Below are positions 1 to 8,973 of a DNA stretch of 64,000 nucleotides, in pieces. A model generated the notes under the pieces. The model was not told where the DNA came from. It saw only the letters and a program-made list of their open reading frames with translations, and ran no database searches. The position numbers and the translations under genes were made by a program. Origin of the DNA: Morganella psychrotolerans (lineage in GTDB: Bacteria; Pseudomonadota; Gammaproteobacteria; Enterobacterales; Enterobacteriaceae); contig NZ_LZEX01000044.1 in assembly GCF_001676055.1 (NCBI RefSeq), positions 1-64,000 of the forward strand, in the 5' to 3' direction. Position 1 is the first letter of the stretch, and the number at the start of each line of letters is the position of its first letter.

Positions 1-104
1 CGCGGTGGTCCCACCTGACCCCATGCCGAACTCAGAAGTGAAACGCCGTAGCGCCGATGGTAGTGTGGGGTCTCCCCATGTGAGAGTAGGGAACCGCCAG
101 GTTA
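1..104 (+). rRNA. rrf: 5S ribosomal RNA, 3' part
   Basis: The sequence matches the enterobacterial 5S rRNA from about base 17 of 120 to its 3' end. The first 16 bases lie outside the window. The terminal helix strand (ccgccagg) and the conserved run gaactcagaagtgaaacg are visible. A terminator hairpin follows at once, so this is the last gene of an rRNA operon that begins to the left of the window. Confidence 0.95.
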
Positions 105-119
105 TTATTTAAGCCGAGA

Positions 120-143
120 AGCCACCCTTTGGGTGGCTTTTTT
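120..143 (+). terminator. rRNA operon terminator
   Basis: A perfect GCCACCC/GGGTGGC stem with a short TTT loop is followed by six T residues, just downstream of the 5S rRNA. It is a typical Rho-independent terminator for the rRNA operon. Confidence 0.9.
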
Positions 144-420
144 GCGTTTGGACGAAAAAAATCAATACTCCGCCTGAATGTTATAAAAACCTCTGAATAA
201 ACAACATCATCGCTATTTTTCACCTGCTCTGATAACCCTCTGCCATTGTAATCCTGACCTGATTCAGTAAATCCCGATACTTTTATGAATAAATTTCCGT
301 GAATGAAACAACGGTTTCTATTTTGCGCTGCTGACGGTAAATTAAATGTCCGTGTCAGAAAGCACCACATCCCTGATTACGTAACAGCGACAAATAACAC
401 AGAGGATATTCCATTACCAA

Positions 421-886
421 GTGAGTACCGGAAACGGATATATTTCATTTCATTCGCAAATAGCAGACGATGTCAGTGATAAACTAGTTGTAATAAACAA
501 TGTAACCGGTGATTTTAAAGTAAACATTCAGGGCGTGGATAAAGAAATTATTAATCCTGACCCGGTAGTCGGGTTAATTGAAATTAATAAAAATAATAAC
601 TAATTTAAACTGACCGGAGCTAATAGTGTGGTGAATTTATTAAAAATAATAAAGAAGCATTGAATGGAAAAGTATTTTCTAATGGTGATGAGTCTGTAAC
701 CGGGAAATATCAGATGGGTACCACAGTAGCGTTAGTGCCGGATATAATGCTTTCCGTGAGTCCGGGTTATATATCCAACGTCATTCACGCCGCCAACGAA
801 CCTGCAGTTTGAATGAATAAGGGTATAGTCACGGTGACAAAGCAGAATCACCTGTCAACGCATATATCGGATTAAAAGTCAGTTTT
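421..886 (+). pseudogene. Autotransporter remnant (pertactin-like), broken
   Basis: The first part, 421-603, reads as the end of an autotransporter passenger domain: a GNGYISFHSQIA stretch, then DKLVV, GDFKVNIQG and VVGLIEI. After a stop at 601-603 the reading can be followed in pieces (FKLTGANSVV, then NGKVFSNGDESVTGKYQMG in another frame). It ends in a typical last beta-strand of an autotransporter barrel, NAYIGLKVSF, near 860-886. Most of the beta-domain is missing, there are frame changes, and an ERIC-like element sits inside the last strands at 770-827. The gene is therefore dead. The flank at 144-420 may hold older passenger remnants, but I cannot assign them. Assignment rests on pattern recognition of the pertactin family. 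Confidence 0.6.
770..827. repeat. Short ERIC-type element inside the autotransporter remnant
   Basis: The ends are TATATCC and GGGTATA, with the inner inverted motifs cgtcattca and tgaatgaataa typical of the longer copies at 5083 and 17047, but the middle is deleted. Removing 56 bases restores a continuous reading across the site (PGY then SHGDKAESPVNAYIG), and a TA is present at both junctions. This shows insertion at a TA dinucleotide of a formerly coding sequence. Confidence 0.75.
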
Positions 887-910
887 TGGCTTTTTATTTG
901 CGTACTATAT

Positions 911-945
911 TTAGCCATACTATTGTCGGTATGGCTTTTATTATT
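911..945 (+). terminator. Terminator hairpin after the autotransporter remnant
   Basis: The AGCCATAC/GTATGGCT stem is followed by TTTTATTATT. It sits just after the old autotransporter C-terminus, so it is probably the original terminator of that gene. It also faces the 3' end of the convergent PACE gene. Confidence 0.65.
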
Positions 946-948
946 ACG

Positions 949-1392
949 TCAGAGAAGAATTTTTTCCTGTCGTGGACGGGCTGAATTCGGGACACCAAAT
1001 ATTTTGTCAAATACCCAATTGAAGAAAAAAGTATAAATCGGAATAAAGATAATTAATGCGAAATCCAGCAGGAACGCCTGTAATAAACTAACAGATAACC
1101 ACCATGCAATTAACGGAATAAGGAATACCACGAGTGTCAGTTGAAATAATACAGCATGCACCAGCCTGCGGCGCAGTGTCCGGGTGTGTGATATCTGACG
1201 GGATTCCCAATATTCAAACAAACTGTTAAAAATAAAATTCCAGCTCACTGCAATAGTGGTAATAGCCAGTGCCAACGGGCCGGTAACACCGGCAGAATTG
1301 CCGGAGAGTAACGCCAGTCCCAGAGAGGAGATCATCCAGCCAATAACTTCATAGGCGGTAATAAAGACTATTTTTCGTTTTAAACCCTGCAT
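949..1392 (-). CDS. PACE family multidrug efflux transporter (AceI-like)
   Basis: This 147-residue protein has four predicted membrane segments arranged as two similar halves, the layout of the bacterial transmembrane pair (PACE/AceI) family. A glutamate at residue 15 in the first helix (AYEVIG) matches the essential proton-coupling Glu15 of AceI. The family motif WNFIFNSLFEYWE follows near residues 51-63. The family exports biocides such as chlorhexidine and short diamines by proton antiport in the inner membrane. The gene is divergent from a LysR gene with a 111-base shared promoter region, as for aceI and its activator aceR. Substrate is inferred only from the family. Confidence 0.85.
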   Translation of the reverse strand: MQGLKRKIVFITAYEVIGWMISSLGLALLSGNSAGVTGPLALAITTIAVSWNFIFNSLFEYWESRQISHTRTLRRRLVHAVLFQLTLVVFLIPLIAWWLSVSLLQAFLLDFALIIFIPIYTFFFNWVFDKIFGVPNSARPRQEKILL

Positions 1393-1503
1393 GTTTTTTT
1401 CATCCTGTTTCTTTTGCTGTGTGAACCGGAATGCAAAATTAAATCAATAGAGATGATAATAAAAGTCAGCTACTATCAGTTTTTCTGACAGAAGGGGGAA
1501 TGA

Positions 1504-2400
1504 ATGCCTTTTACCAGTGATAATTTACAGCTCTTTCTGACGGTGCTGGAGAAGGGATCATTTTCAGCGGCAGCACGGGCCTTGCACAGGGTGCCCTCTG
1601 CGGTAAGTATGGCTATCGGTAATCTGGAGGCTGAGCTGGGATTTGCTCTGTTTGACCGGAATGGAAGGGCACCGGTGCCGACAGAAAGAGCGCTGGCATT
1701 GGCTCCCTATGCCAGAGAAATAACCGATAAGATTCATCAGCTTAATGTTTTTACCCGTGAGCTGACGCAGGATGTGGAGAGTACACTGGCGGTCGGGGTA
1801 GCGACTTGTGTAAATCCGGATTGTCTGTTTGCGGCATTGCAGATACTTAATCAGCGCTATCCGTTGCTGAAAACAGAAATTTTATCCGGATCGCAGGATG
1901 ATATTTTACCCTTGCTGCATCAGGGGCGGATTCAACTGGCACTGGTTTTCGGCGGGTTGTATGTGGATCCTGGTGAGCAGTTTCACTGTATCGGTCATGA
2001 ATCTCTGGTGGCAACCATTTCAGCCGCACATCCGTCTTTGTCACAGCAACAATCTGTTTATATTGAAGATTTGGTACAGATAAAGCAGATTGTTATTGCC
2101 AGTCTTCACCATTCTCTCAGTGACGTTCGCTCACAGATGGCGACGAAAACCTGGCAAACGGATAATTTTGCTATGGCACTCGGACTGGTTAAGGCCGGGA
2201 TCGGCTGGGGTAATTTGCCGGAATCATTGATCCGTGCTGATGTTGCTGCCGGTTCGCTGAAAATTTTATCGTTCCGCAATACCCGCAATGGTCTGGTACT
2301 GCCGGTGCACATTGTCAGCCGGAAAGGGGATGTGCTTAAACGCGGTGCACAAGATTGTATCGGGCTGCTGACGGAAAGCCATGTGTGTACCGGAAATTAG
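1504..2400 (+). CDS. LysR family transcriptional regulator
   Basis: This 298-residue protein has an N-terminal winged helix-turn-helix (about residues 4-62, with the typical LysR string FLTVLEKGSFSAAARAL) and a periplasmic-binding-protein-like effector domain behind it. The position, divergent from the PACE efflux gene, suggests it controls that gene in the manner of AceR on aceI. The start ATG follows a purine-rich stretch (agaaggggga). The next gene on the same strand begins 40 bases later, so they may share a transcript. Effector and targets are unknown. Confidence 0.85.
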   Translation: MPFTSDNLQLFLTVLEKGSFSAAARALHRVPSAVSMAIGNLEAELGFALFDRNGRAPVPTERALALAPYAREITDKIHQLNVFTRELTQDVESTLAVGVATCVNPDCLFAALQILNQRYPLLKTEILSGSQDDILPLLHQGRIQLALVFGGLYVDPGEQFHCIGHESLVATISAAHPSLSQQQSVYIEDLVQIKQIVIASLHHSLSDVRSQMATKTWQTDNFAMALGLVKAGIGWGNLPESLIRADVAAGSLKILSFRNTRNGLVLPVHIVSRKGDVLKRGAQDCIGLLTESHVCTGN

Positions 2401-2440
2401 TTGCTATGATAATAAGATAAATCAGTCCACAGGAGCACGT

Positions 2441-3103
2441 ATGTTTGAAATCCGTGATTTACAGGTGATTCAGGGTGGTAAAACATTATGGGAGAGCCTC
2501 TCTTTCCGGCTGAATGCAGGTGAGCGTTTTGGTATTTCAGCGCCGAGTGGTTTCGGAAAAACGACTCTGGGGCGAATTCTTGCTCAGTGGCAAAAACCAC
2601 GTTCCGGTGAATTGTTGCTTGACGGAAAGCCTGTTCCGGAGTCCGGCTATTGTCCTGTCCAACTGGTGCCGCAGCATCCGGAGAAGTGCTTTAATCCTTA
2701 CCGTACTACCGGTGCCGGGTTGTATGATGCGTGGAAACCGGATGCACAATGGCTGGATAAACTGTGTATTGAGCCGGAGTGGTTGTTGCGCCGCCCGAAT
2801 GAGTTATCCGGCGGGGAACTGGCGCGTATTGCGCTGCTGCGTGCGTTAGACCCGCGTACCCGCTTTTTGATTGCAGATGAGGTGACGGCACAGTTGGATG
2901 CCCATATTCAGGCGCAGATCTGGCAGGTCCTGATAGATGAGTCACAGCGACGCCCGCTTGGACTAATTGTGTTCAGCCACAATAAAGCGCTGCTTGAGAA
3001 AGTGTGTACCTCTCTGTGGATTGTTGGTGAATCCCCCCGTTCTCCGGTAGCAAAGGATCGCACACCGGATGCACCGTTGCTGAACAGGTTGGCGGCGGTG
3101 TGA
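2441..3103 (+). CDS. Orphan ABC transporter ATPase, nickel/peptide (NikE-like) type
   Basis: This 220-residue ATPase has Walker A APSGFGKT (residues 34-41), a Q-loop in LVPQHPE, the signature LSGGELARIAL, Walker B FLIADE with D-loop, and an H-loop in FSHNK. Sequence style (NPYRTT after the Q-loop, short C-terminus) fits the second ATPase of nickel/oligopeptide importers such as NikE. No permease or binding protein is adjacent. The start is the ATG preceded by aggag, not an upstream in-frame ATG that lies inside the LysR gene. The nickel-type transporter at 33.2-37.4 kb encodes two permeases but only one ATPase, so this protein may be the missing half. That link is inference. Confidence 0.8.
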   Translation: MFEIRDLQVIQGGKTLWESLSFRLNAGERFGISAPSGFGKTTLGRILAQWQKPRSGELLLDGKPVPESGYCPVQLVPQHPEKCFNPYRTTGAGLYDAWKPDAQWLDKLCIEPEWLLRRPNELSGGELARIALLRALDPRTRFLIADEVTAQLDAHIQAQIWQVLIDESQRRPLGLIVFSHNKALLEKVCTSLWIVGESPRSPVAKDRTPDAPLLNRLAAV

Positions 3104-3538
3104 GCTGCAGATCTTACATTTTCCGCGCGGGCTTCAGTTTCTTTCTCTTCTTCTTGTCAGCCCCTTTACGTAACGGATGAAAACCAGACTGACATTATAA
3201 CGGGACTATTTGATAAGCACGGACAGGCGTACTTACAGATGGCGCAGTCTGATACCCGGATGTATTCACCCCGGGGATACCGGGTGGCAAATGGAAGTTA
3301 GCACTTACTAACTATCCGTATCCGCCAGAGCAGGGTATTTTCTCTCAACCGGCGGACAGCCTTATTCTATGGCGCGTCTTAATGATACTGATATCTGGCT
3401 CTGCTCTTATATTGTGCTGTTCGTCAGGTCTGTTTGGCAATGTGTCGGACTATTCTTGGTAGTCTCCTGGGGGGGGCGGCTGAGTGGTGAGCCCTGAAGT
3501 TAGTAATTACTAATAAACTTACGGCTTACAAACGCTGA
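3104..3538. other. Gap of about 435 bases with possible decayed coding sequence
   Basis: No intact gene is seen. The forward strand contains short coding-like stretches, for example NYPYPPEQGIFSQPADSLIL near 3308-3367 and DKHGQAYLQMAQSDTRMYS near 3213-3269, in different frames and with stops between them. They could be remnants of a lost gene, but I do not recognise the family. The right end leads into the phoA Pho box. Confidence 0.4.
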
Positions 3539-3578
3539 CTGACACCAGGAAGTCATAATAGTGTCACGTTAATGTCAT
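3539..3578 (+). promoter_or_regulatory. Double Pho box upstream of phoA
   Basis: Four 7-base units related to CTGTCAT follow each other with exact 4-base spacers: CTGACAC (3539), AAGTCAT (3550), GTGTCAC (3561) and ATGTCAT (3572). This 7-4-7-4-7-4-7 layout is the PhoB binding pattern, enough for two PhoB dimers. The last unit overlaps an upstream in-frame ATG at 3572, supporting a translation start further down. Confidence 0.8.
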
Positions 3579-3643
3579 CTGAGCAGCCTAAGCTTCCCTG
3601 CGTTGATAACCGACGACTTTATTTAATGACAAGGATCCTGCTG

Positions 3644-5080
3644 ATGCTTCATGCGATGATTAAAACACGGGTTGCTGTTGCCGTTCTGGCTCTGTTAACA
3701 GGTTCTGCGCTGCCGGCAGTTGCGGCGGGAAATGCAGATACTATTATGGCGCAGGATCGCGCTGCCAAAGGAAATATTACGGAGTTTGGCGGTGCGCGCC
3801 GCCTGACATCCGATCAGACCGAAGCACTGAATGCGGCCATCGGTCAGACCAAAGCAAAAAATGTGATTTTGTTTATCGGTGACGGCATGGGAGATTCCGA
3901 AATTACGGTTGCCCGTAACTATGCCGAAGGCGCGGGCGGTGTGTTTAAAGGGATTGATGCCCTGCCGCTGACCGGGCAGTACACCACGTATGCGTTGGAT
4001 AAAAAAACACAGAAACCTAATTATGTTACAGATTCTGCCGCATCAGCAACTGCCTGGGCGTCTGGTGTTAAAACCTACAATGGTGCGCTGGGCATTGATG
4101 TTTATGGCAAACCTCACACCACCATCCTCGAACTGGCAAAGAAAAACGGCAAAGCGACCGGCAACGTCACAACCTCTGAAATTCAGGATGCGACACCGGC
4201 TGCACTCATCTCTCATATCAGCCAGCGTAAATGCTATGGTCCGGAAGAAACGGCAGAGCGCTGTACACCGGACGCCCTGGAAAACGGCGGATTGGGCTCT
4301 ATCAGTGAGCAGTTACTGAATGCCCGTGCCGATGTTACGCTGGGCGGCGGTGCGAAAAGTTTCGGTCAAACCGCCAAAGCGGGTGAATACTCAGGAAAAA
4401 CACTGGAAGAACAGGCAGTTATTCGTGGGTATCACATTGTAAAAGACGCAAAATCTCTGGCGGAAGTGAAAGCGGCAAATCAGGATAAACCGGTGCTGGG
4501 ATTATTCAGTGACGGCAATATGGCGGTTGCCTGGGAAGGGCCGAAAGCCTCTTATCGCGGAAATCTGGATAAAGCAGTTGTTGAGTGTAAACCAAACTCC
4601 AAACTGGATCCGAATGCGCCGACACTGGCTCAGATGACAGAAAAAGCGATCAATCTGCTGGAAAGTCATGAAAACGGTTTCTTCTTACAGGTTGAGAGTG
4701 CGTCAATCGATAAACAGGATCACGCGGCAAATGCCTGTGGCCAGATTGGTGAGACTGTTGCGCTGGATGAAGCAGTACAAATTGGTATGGAATATGCGAA
4801 GAAGCACGGTGATACCTTGGTGATTGTGACCGCTGACCATGCGCATTCCAGCCAGATTATCGAAGCCGATGTGGTATCACCGGGCCTGACTCAGGCTCTG
4901 ATGACCAAAGACGGCAGCGTGATGGCAGTGAACTACGGCAACTCAGAATCAGATTCGCAGGAGCATACCGGCTCGCAGCTGCGTATAGCGGCATTTGGAC
5001 CGGGGGCGGCGAATGTGGTCGGTTTAACGGATCAGACTGATTTGTTTTTCACTATGCGTGAAGCAATGGAACTGAAGTAA
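3644..5080 (+). CDS. phoA: Alkaline phosphatase PhoA
   Basis: Periplasmic phosphomonoesterase that frees phosphate during starvation. The protein starts with a signal peptide ([18 protein letters not shown]). Conserved parts are visible in order: metal site DGMGDSE, nucleophile serine in [11 protein letters not shown], the arginine in ISQRKCYG that binds phosphate, then [22 protein letters not shown] and QEHTGSQ, which supply zinc and magnesium ligands. I chose ATG 3644 because aagga lies 8 bases upstream. ATG 3656 is possible, and ATG 3572 lies inside the Pho box. Length about 478 residues, close to E. coli PhoA (471). PhoB control is indicated by the double Pho box. Confidence 0.95.
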   Translation: MLHAMIKTRVAVAVLALLTGSALPAVAAGNADTIMAQDRAAKGNITEFGGARRLTSDQTEALNAAIGQTKAKNVILFIGDGMGDSEITVARNYAEGAGGVFKGIDALPLTGQYTTYALDKKTQKPNYVTDSAASATAWASGVKTYNGALGIDVYGKPHTTILELAKKNGKATGNVTTSEIQDATPAALISHISQRKCYGPEETAERCTPDALENGGLGSISEQLLNARADVTLGGGAKSFGQTAKAGEYSGKTLEEQAVIRGYHIVKDAKSLAEVKAANQDKPVLGLFSDGNMAVAWEGPKASYRGNLDKAVVECKPNSKLDPNAPTLAQMTEKAINLLESHENGFFLQVESASIDKQDHAANACGQIGETVALDEAVQIGMEYAKKHGDTLVIVTADHAHSSQIIEADVVSPGLTQALMTKDGSVMAVNYGNSESDSQEHTGSQLRIAAFGPGAANVVGLTDQTDLFFTMREAMELK

Positions 5081-5082
5081 CC

Positions 5083-5208
5083 TATACCCTTACTCATTCA
5101 AACTACAGGTTCGTTGGCAGAACGAGGACAGCCGGGTCACATACTGATGTATGCTCCCCGTCTGTTTTCCCTTGCCGCCTTCCTGAATCTTGAATGACGT
5201 TGGGTATA
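5083..5208. repeat. ERIC element, full length (126 bp)
   Basis: Ends TATACCC and GGGTATA. The inner arms match the copy at 17047-17172 in reading order (attcaaactacagg, ttggc, gggtcacatactgatgtatgctcccc, cttgccgcctt, cttgaatgacgtt). Size, ends and core fit the enterobacterial repetitive intergenic consensus. It starts 2 bases after the phoA stop codon. Confidence 0.85.
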
Positions 5209-5278
5209 TATCAACTGATATTCACAATTTTTTGCTCTGATTTCTTATATTGATTGTTTTGCTGATTTCAGCAGTGGC

Positions 5279-5311
5279 TGCCACCGGTACTATGTGCCGG
5301 TGGTTTTTTTG
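5279..5311 (+). terminator. Terminator downstream of phoA
   Basis: A perfect CCACCGG/CCGGTGG stem is followed by seven T residues. It lies about 200 bases behind phoA, beyond the ERIC element, and is the first clear terminator for phoA. Confidence 0.85.
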
Positions 5312-5516
5312 TTATTGTTTGTAACATGATGATTTTTGAAATATATTTTACATCAGATATACTATTCTGATGTCCCGGCTCCGGGGCGGCACGCTTTATT
5401 CCGTAAAACTATGTGTTTTATGCGATATTTTTTTCTGATAGCGACGGTGTTTTTTATCATTATCACATGGTGACTTTGTGATATACCGTTTATCTGATCG
5501 TTATAACGGGAACACT

Positions 5517-7180
5517 ATGCTGACATTACTCCATCTTCTTTCATCAGTGGCGTTGCTGGTCTGGGGAACGCATATTGTGCGCACCGGGATTATGCGGGTT
5601 TTCGGCGCTGATTTACGTCGCCTGCTGGAAAAAAGTATCCGGAAAACATCGCGGGCATTTCTGGCCGGACTGGGGGTAACTGCCCTGGTTCAGAGCAGTA
5701 ATGCCACGGCATTGCTGGTGATCTCTTTTGTGGCGCAAGGCATGATTGCACTGCCGCCCGCACTGGTGATTATGCTGGGAGCCGATGTCGGTACCGCACT
5801 GATGGCACGGGTGCTGACGTTTGATCTTTCCTGCTGTCGCCGCTGCTTATCCTGGCGGGGGTAAGTACGTTTCTCAGTCAGAAGAAAAGCCGTACCGGGC
5901 AACTGGGTCGCGTGGGAATAGGTCTGGGGCTGATTATCCTTGCCCTGCAGCTGATTGTCTCCTCCGCAGAGCCTATCACACAGGCATCGGCGGTTCAGGC
6001 AATTTTCACCTCCCTCAGCGGCGATGCGGTGCTGGCACTGCTGGTGGGCGCACTGTTTGCGATGGTGAGCTATTCAAGCCTTGCCGCCGTGCTGTTGACC
6101 GCCACTCTGAGCGCCACCGGGCTGGTGCCGCTGCATATCAGCCTGGCAATAGTGATAGGGTCAAACCTCGGCAGCGGGTTTCTTGCTCTGCTGAGCAGCC
6201 GCGGACAGAATGCGGTTGCCCGCCAGGTGGTGCTCGGCAGTATGCTGTTCAAGCTTATTGGTTGCGCACTGGTGCTGCCGTGGATACAGCCTCTGTCAGT
6301 CCGGATAGCGCAGTACAATTTGCCGGCGGCAGAAGTGGTGATTTATTTCCATGTCGTCTATAACTTTGTCCGCTGTGTTCTGATGCTGGCACTGGTTAAA
6401 CCAATGGCCCGATTCTGCCGGTTGTTGATAGCCGAACCGCCGGTGGATACGCAGAGTATCGCTCCGCGTTATCTGGATCAGAGCGCGCTGGATACTCCAT
6501 CACTTGCGCTGGCAAATTCTGTGCGGGAAACGCTGCGGCTGGGTGATGTTATTGAGCAGATGTTACAGCGCTTTGATAGTCAGCTGTCGGGGAAAAGTGA
6601 ACAAAAACGGCTGATTAATCAGTTGGAAGATGAAGCTGAGCTGTTGCACAGCAGTATAAAATTATATCTGGCGCAATTGCAGCAGGCTGATTTGGGAGAG
6701 AGTGATTCCCGCCGCTGGGCAGAAGTTATTGATACGGCGATGAGTTTACAGCAGTCTTCATCAATTATTGCGCGTATGGCACATGATGTTGCAAACCAGA
6801 CCGCCGATCCGCAGCGGATTTTCTCGAAAGATGGTTACAGTGAACTGACTACCATGATGTCGCGGCTGCAAAATAATCTCAATCTGGCGATGTCGGTGTT
6901 TGTGTCCGCAGATGTGGATAACGCACGGCGTTTGCGCCGGGCAAAACACCGGTTCCGTTTGCTGAATCAGCGTTACTCGTTTGCGCATGTGGAGCGCCTG
7001 CATGTCAATAATATGCAGAGTATGAGCAGCAGCCGTTTACATATCGGGTTACTGGGTGATATGAAGCGTCTGAACTCTCTGTTTTGCTCTGTGGCGTATC
7101 ATGTGCTGGAAGGTGTAGCCGATACAAGAAGCGAAACAGCAAATGATGATACGTCTCATGAGACTGCCGGAACACCCTGA
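5517..7180 (+). pseudogene. yjbB: Na+/phosphate cotransporter YjbB, frameshifted
   Basis: Members of this PNaS family have Na/Pi cotransport membrane domains and a C-terminal PhoU-like helical domain, and in E. coli YjbB exports phosphate. The first part, 5517-5864, shows the QSSNAT motif of the family. A second frame from about 5830 to 7180 continues with the second QSS-like repeat (SYSSLAAVLLTA) and the PhoU-like region. The frame break lies at 5829-5832, where tttcctg replaces the expected tttccctg. Adding one C gives one 554-residue protein, near the 543 of E. coli. It may therefore be a sequence error. Next to phoA the gene fits a phosphate theme. Confidence 0.8.
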
Positions 7181-7240
7181 AACTCAGGGAGTTGTGCTGT
7201 TTAATTTATAGATACATAGTTTATAGGTATATGATTTACA

Positions 7241-7265
7241 GGCATATAGTTATATGCCTTTTTTG
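7241..7265 (+). terminator. Terminator after yjbB
   Basis: The stem GGCATAT/ATATGCC with a 4-base loop is followed by six T residues, 60 bases behind the yjbB stop codon. The preceding 7200-7240 stretch contains imperfect repeats of a tataggtatatg-like unit. Confidence 0.75.
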
Positions 7266-7357
7266 CATGTTAAGACTGAAAAGGCTTGCAACATCCGGCA
7301 GACTATTTATGATAACGGGAATTGTTCTCATTTGCGTTATCGTAAAGGGTGGGTGTC

Positions 7358-7618
7358 ATGCAAATCAAAAACTCGCTTTCATCATTTTTCTGGCAGCACA
7401 TTACCGGTGTCGGTGGGGTAATGCTTGCATTGGTTCCGGTGTTGCTGTTTCTGTCGCCGGGACATGAAGAGGACGCAGCACGCATTGCGTTGGTGGTCGT
7501 CATGTTGCTGACAATGCCGATGTTATATAACCGCGTATTGCGTCATTTCCTGCTGATACCGGCAGGCATTGCATTTGTTCTGGGAAGTCTGCTCTGGTTC
7601 GAGCATCTGAGGATATAG
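7358..7618 (+). CDS. yjjZ: Small membrane protein, DUF1435 (YjjZ-like)
   Basis: This 86-residue protein has two or three hydrophobic segments (GGVMLALVPVLLFL, ALVVVMLLTMPMLY and LLIPAGIAFVLGSLLW). The central PMLYNRVLRHFLLIP resembles the DUF1435 signature of E. coli YjjZ, which also sits near the leuQ tRNA cluster and rsmC. Function is unknown. ATG 7358 is chosen over GTG 7349 because aagggtggg lies just upstream at a good distance. Confidence 0.55.
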   Translation: MQIKNSLSSFFWQHITGVGGVMLALVPVLLFLSPGHEEDAARIALVVVMLLTMPMLYNRVLRHFLLIPAGIAFVLGSLLWFEHLRI

Positions 7619-7680
7619 CCGGGGGAGATAACAGAATTGGATCTGTGTACGCAGAGCGCGTAATGAGTGTGTAATAACAG

Positions 7681-7767
7681 TGGTGCGAAGGGGGGGACTT
7701 GAACCCCCACGTCCGTAAGAACACTAACACCTGAAGCTAGCGCGTCTACCAATTCCGCCATCCTCGC
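7681..7767 (-). tRNA. leuQ: tRNA-Leu (CAG)
   Basis: The minus strand gives an 87-base tRNA with encoded CCA, the class II long variable arm, TTCAAGT in the T loop and the anticodon CAG in gcttCAGgtgtt. It is nearly identical to E. coli leuQ/P/V, which also lie beside rsmC. Only one copy is present here. Confidence 0.95.
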
Positions 7768-7868
7768 AAACCAGAACTATCTTGTACCGATAGCATGGAG
7801 GCGGATTTTAGCGGTTTTATCCGTGCCGTCAATATTTTTTTGCGGAACCTGAAGACTTCGCGTGATTA

Positions 7869-8882
7869 TTAGGCATTTGTCGCCAGATAGACTTTGAATT
7901 TTCCGGTTTGTGCCAGAACCTGGTGCTGACCAAACGTGCTGTCCAGCAGTGCCGGGTACGGTAAAAAGGCATTTGCCACGATACAGATTTTCCCGCCGCG
8001 GTTTAAGCGCGCTTTAGCACCGGTAATAAGCTGCTGTGCTGCATTGTAACTGGTATTCAGTCCGTCATGGAACGGCGGATTAGAGACTATCCAGTCATAT
8101 TTTCCGCTGAGGTCAGAATAGACATTACTGGCAATAATGTCACCTTCCAGCTGGTTACGGGTGAGTGTTTCGCGGCTTGCAGCGAGGGCGGCGGCAGACA
8201 CATCACTGAGCGTCAGAACAAGATCCGGGTTACGTTTTGCCAGTACGGTGGCAATAACACCACTGCCGCAGGCGATATCAAGCAATTTTCCGCTCAATGG
8301 ACGGGTCAGCGCGTTTGTCAGCAGGGCACTGCCGTTATCAAAATTATCCTGGCTGAATACGCCCGGCAGTGTGGCAATGTTTGCATCACCAACCTGATAT
8401 TCTTTCAGCCAGTCAGTCAGCGTAAACTGAGCAGCAGCCGTCAGTTCGCCGTAATAAAGACCGCAACGGCGGGCACTGTCTACTTTGTGCAGGGAGACAA
8501 ATGCCTCCGTCATTTTTTCAGCACTGCGCACACCACTGCGGTTTTCCCCGACAATAAACACGTGGCTGCCGACCGGCAGGCAGGAGAAAATCTGTGTCAG
8601 CTGAAATAAGGCTTCCTGTTTGCTCTTCGGCCAGAAATAGATCAGGGTATCGCAACGTGCCGCTGCTTCAGCGTTGACAGTCAGCTCAAACGCGCTGTTA
8701 TCACCAAGCTGCGGGTGCATCGCCTGCCACTGATGATACTGTGTGGTGCTGGCATACACTGATTTTGCAGTAAGCTGAGCTGCAATAAGATCCTGAATGT
8801 CCCCGGCAAGCAGGACATGGCTCTCGGTAAATTCTTCTGCGTGACGTAAAATAACTTCACTGGCCGGGGTAAGCATGGACAT
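7869..8882 (-). CDS. rsmC: 16S rRNA m2G1207 methyltransferase RsmC
   Basis: RsmC methylates G1207 of 16S rRNA in the 30S subunit using S-adenosylmethionine. The 337-residue protein has the two-domain architecture of the family: an N-terminal degenerate methyltransferase-like half and a C-terminal catalytic half with the SAM site LLDIACGSGVI and the catalytic motif NPPFHDG. The length fits E. coli RsmC (343). It is divergent from holD, with 91 bases between the two starts, the same arrangement as in other enterobacteria. Confidence 0.95.
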   Translation of the reverse strand: MSMLTPASEVILRHAEEFTESHVLLAGDIQDLIAAQLTAKSVYASTTQYHQWQAMHPQLGDNSAFELTVNAEAAARCDTLIYFWPKSKQEALFQLTQIFSCLPVGSHVFIVGENRSGVRSAEKMTEAFVSLHKVDSARRCGLYYGELTAAAQFTLTDWLKEYQVGDANIATLPGVFSQDNFDNGSALLTNALTRPLSGKLLDIACGSGVIATVLAKRNPDLVLTLSDVSAAALAASRETLTRNQLEGDIIASNVYSDLSGKYDWIVSNPPFHDGLNTSYNAAQQLITGAKARLNRGGKICIVANAFLPYPALLDSTFGQHQVLAQTGKFKVYLATNA

Positions 8883-8973
8883 CCGTTAACTCCTGTAAAT
8901 CATGATTTGACAGCATTGGCGCATGCAGCGCGCTTTGCTACTATACGGTCGTTTGGTCTTTCAGGGATACATT

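Larger units (their letters stand above)
5081..5516. other. phoA-yjbB intergenic region
   Basis: About 436 bases without a gene. It holds a full ERIC element (5083-5208) directly behind the phoA stop codon, then a strong terminator (5279-5311), and an AT-rich stretch that should carry the yjbB promoter. I found no convincing second Pho box in front of yjbB. Confidence 0.7.

Noticed and set aside
7192-7467. Plus-strand reading of 91 codons starting in the tataggtatatg repeats
   Set aside because: It is rich in low-complexity Tyr/Ile/Arg codons from the AT repeats, crosses a terminator and overlaps the better yjjZ-like gene in another frame.
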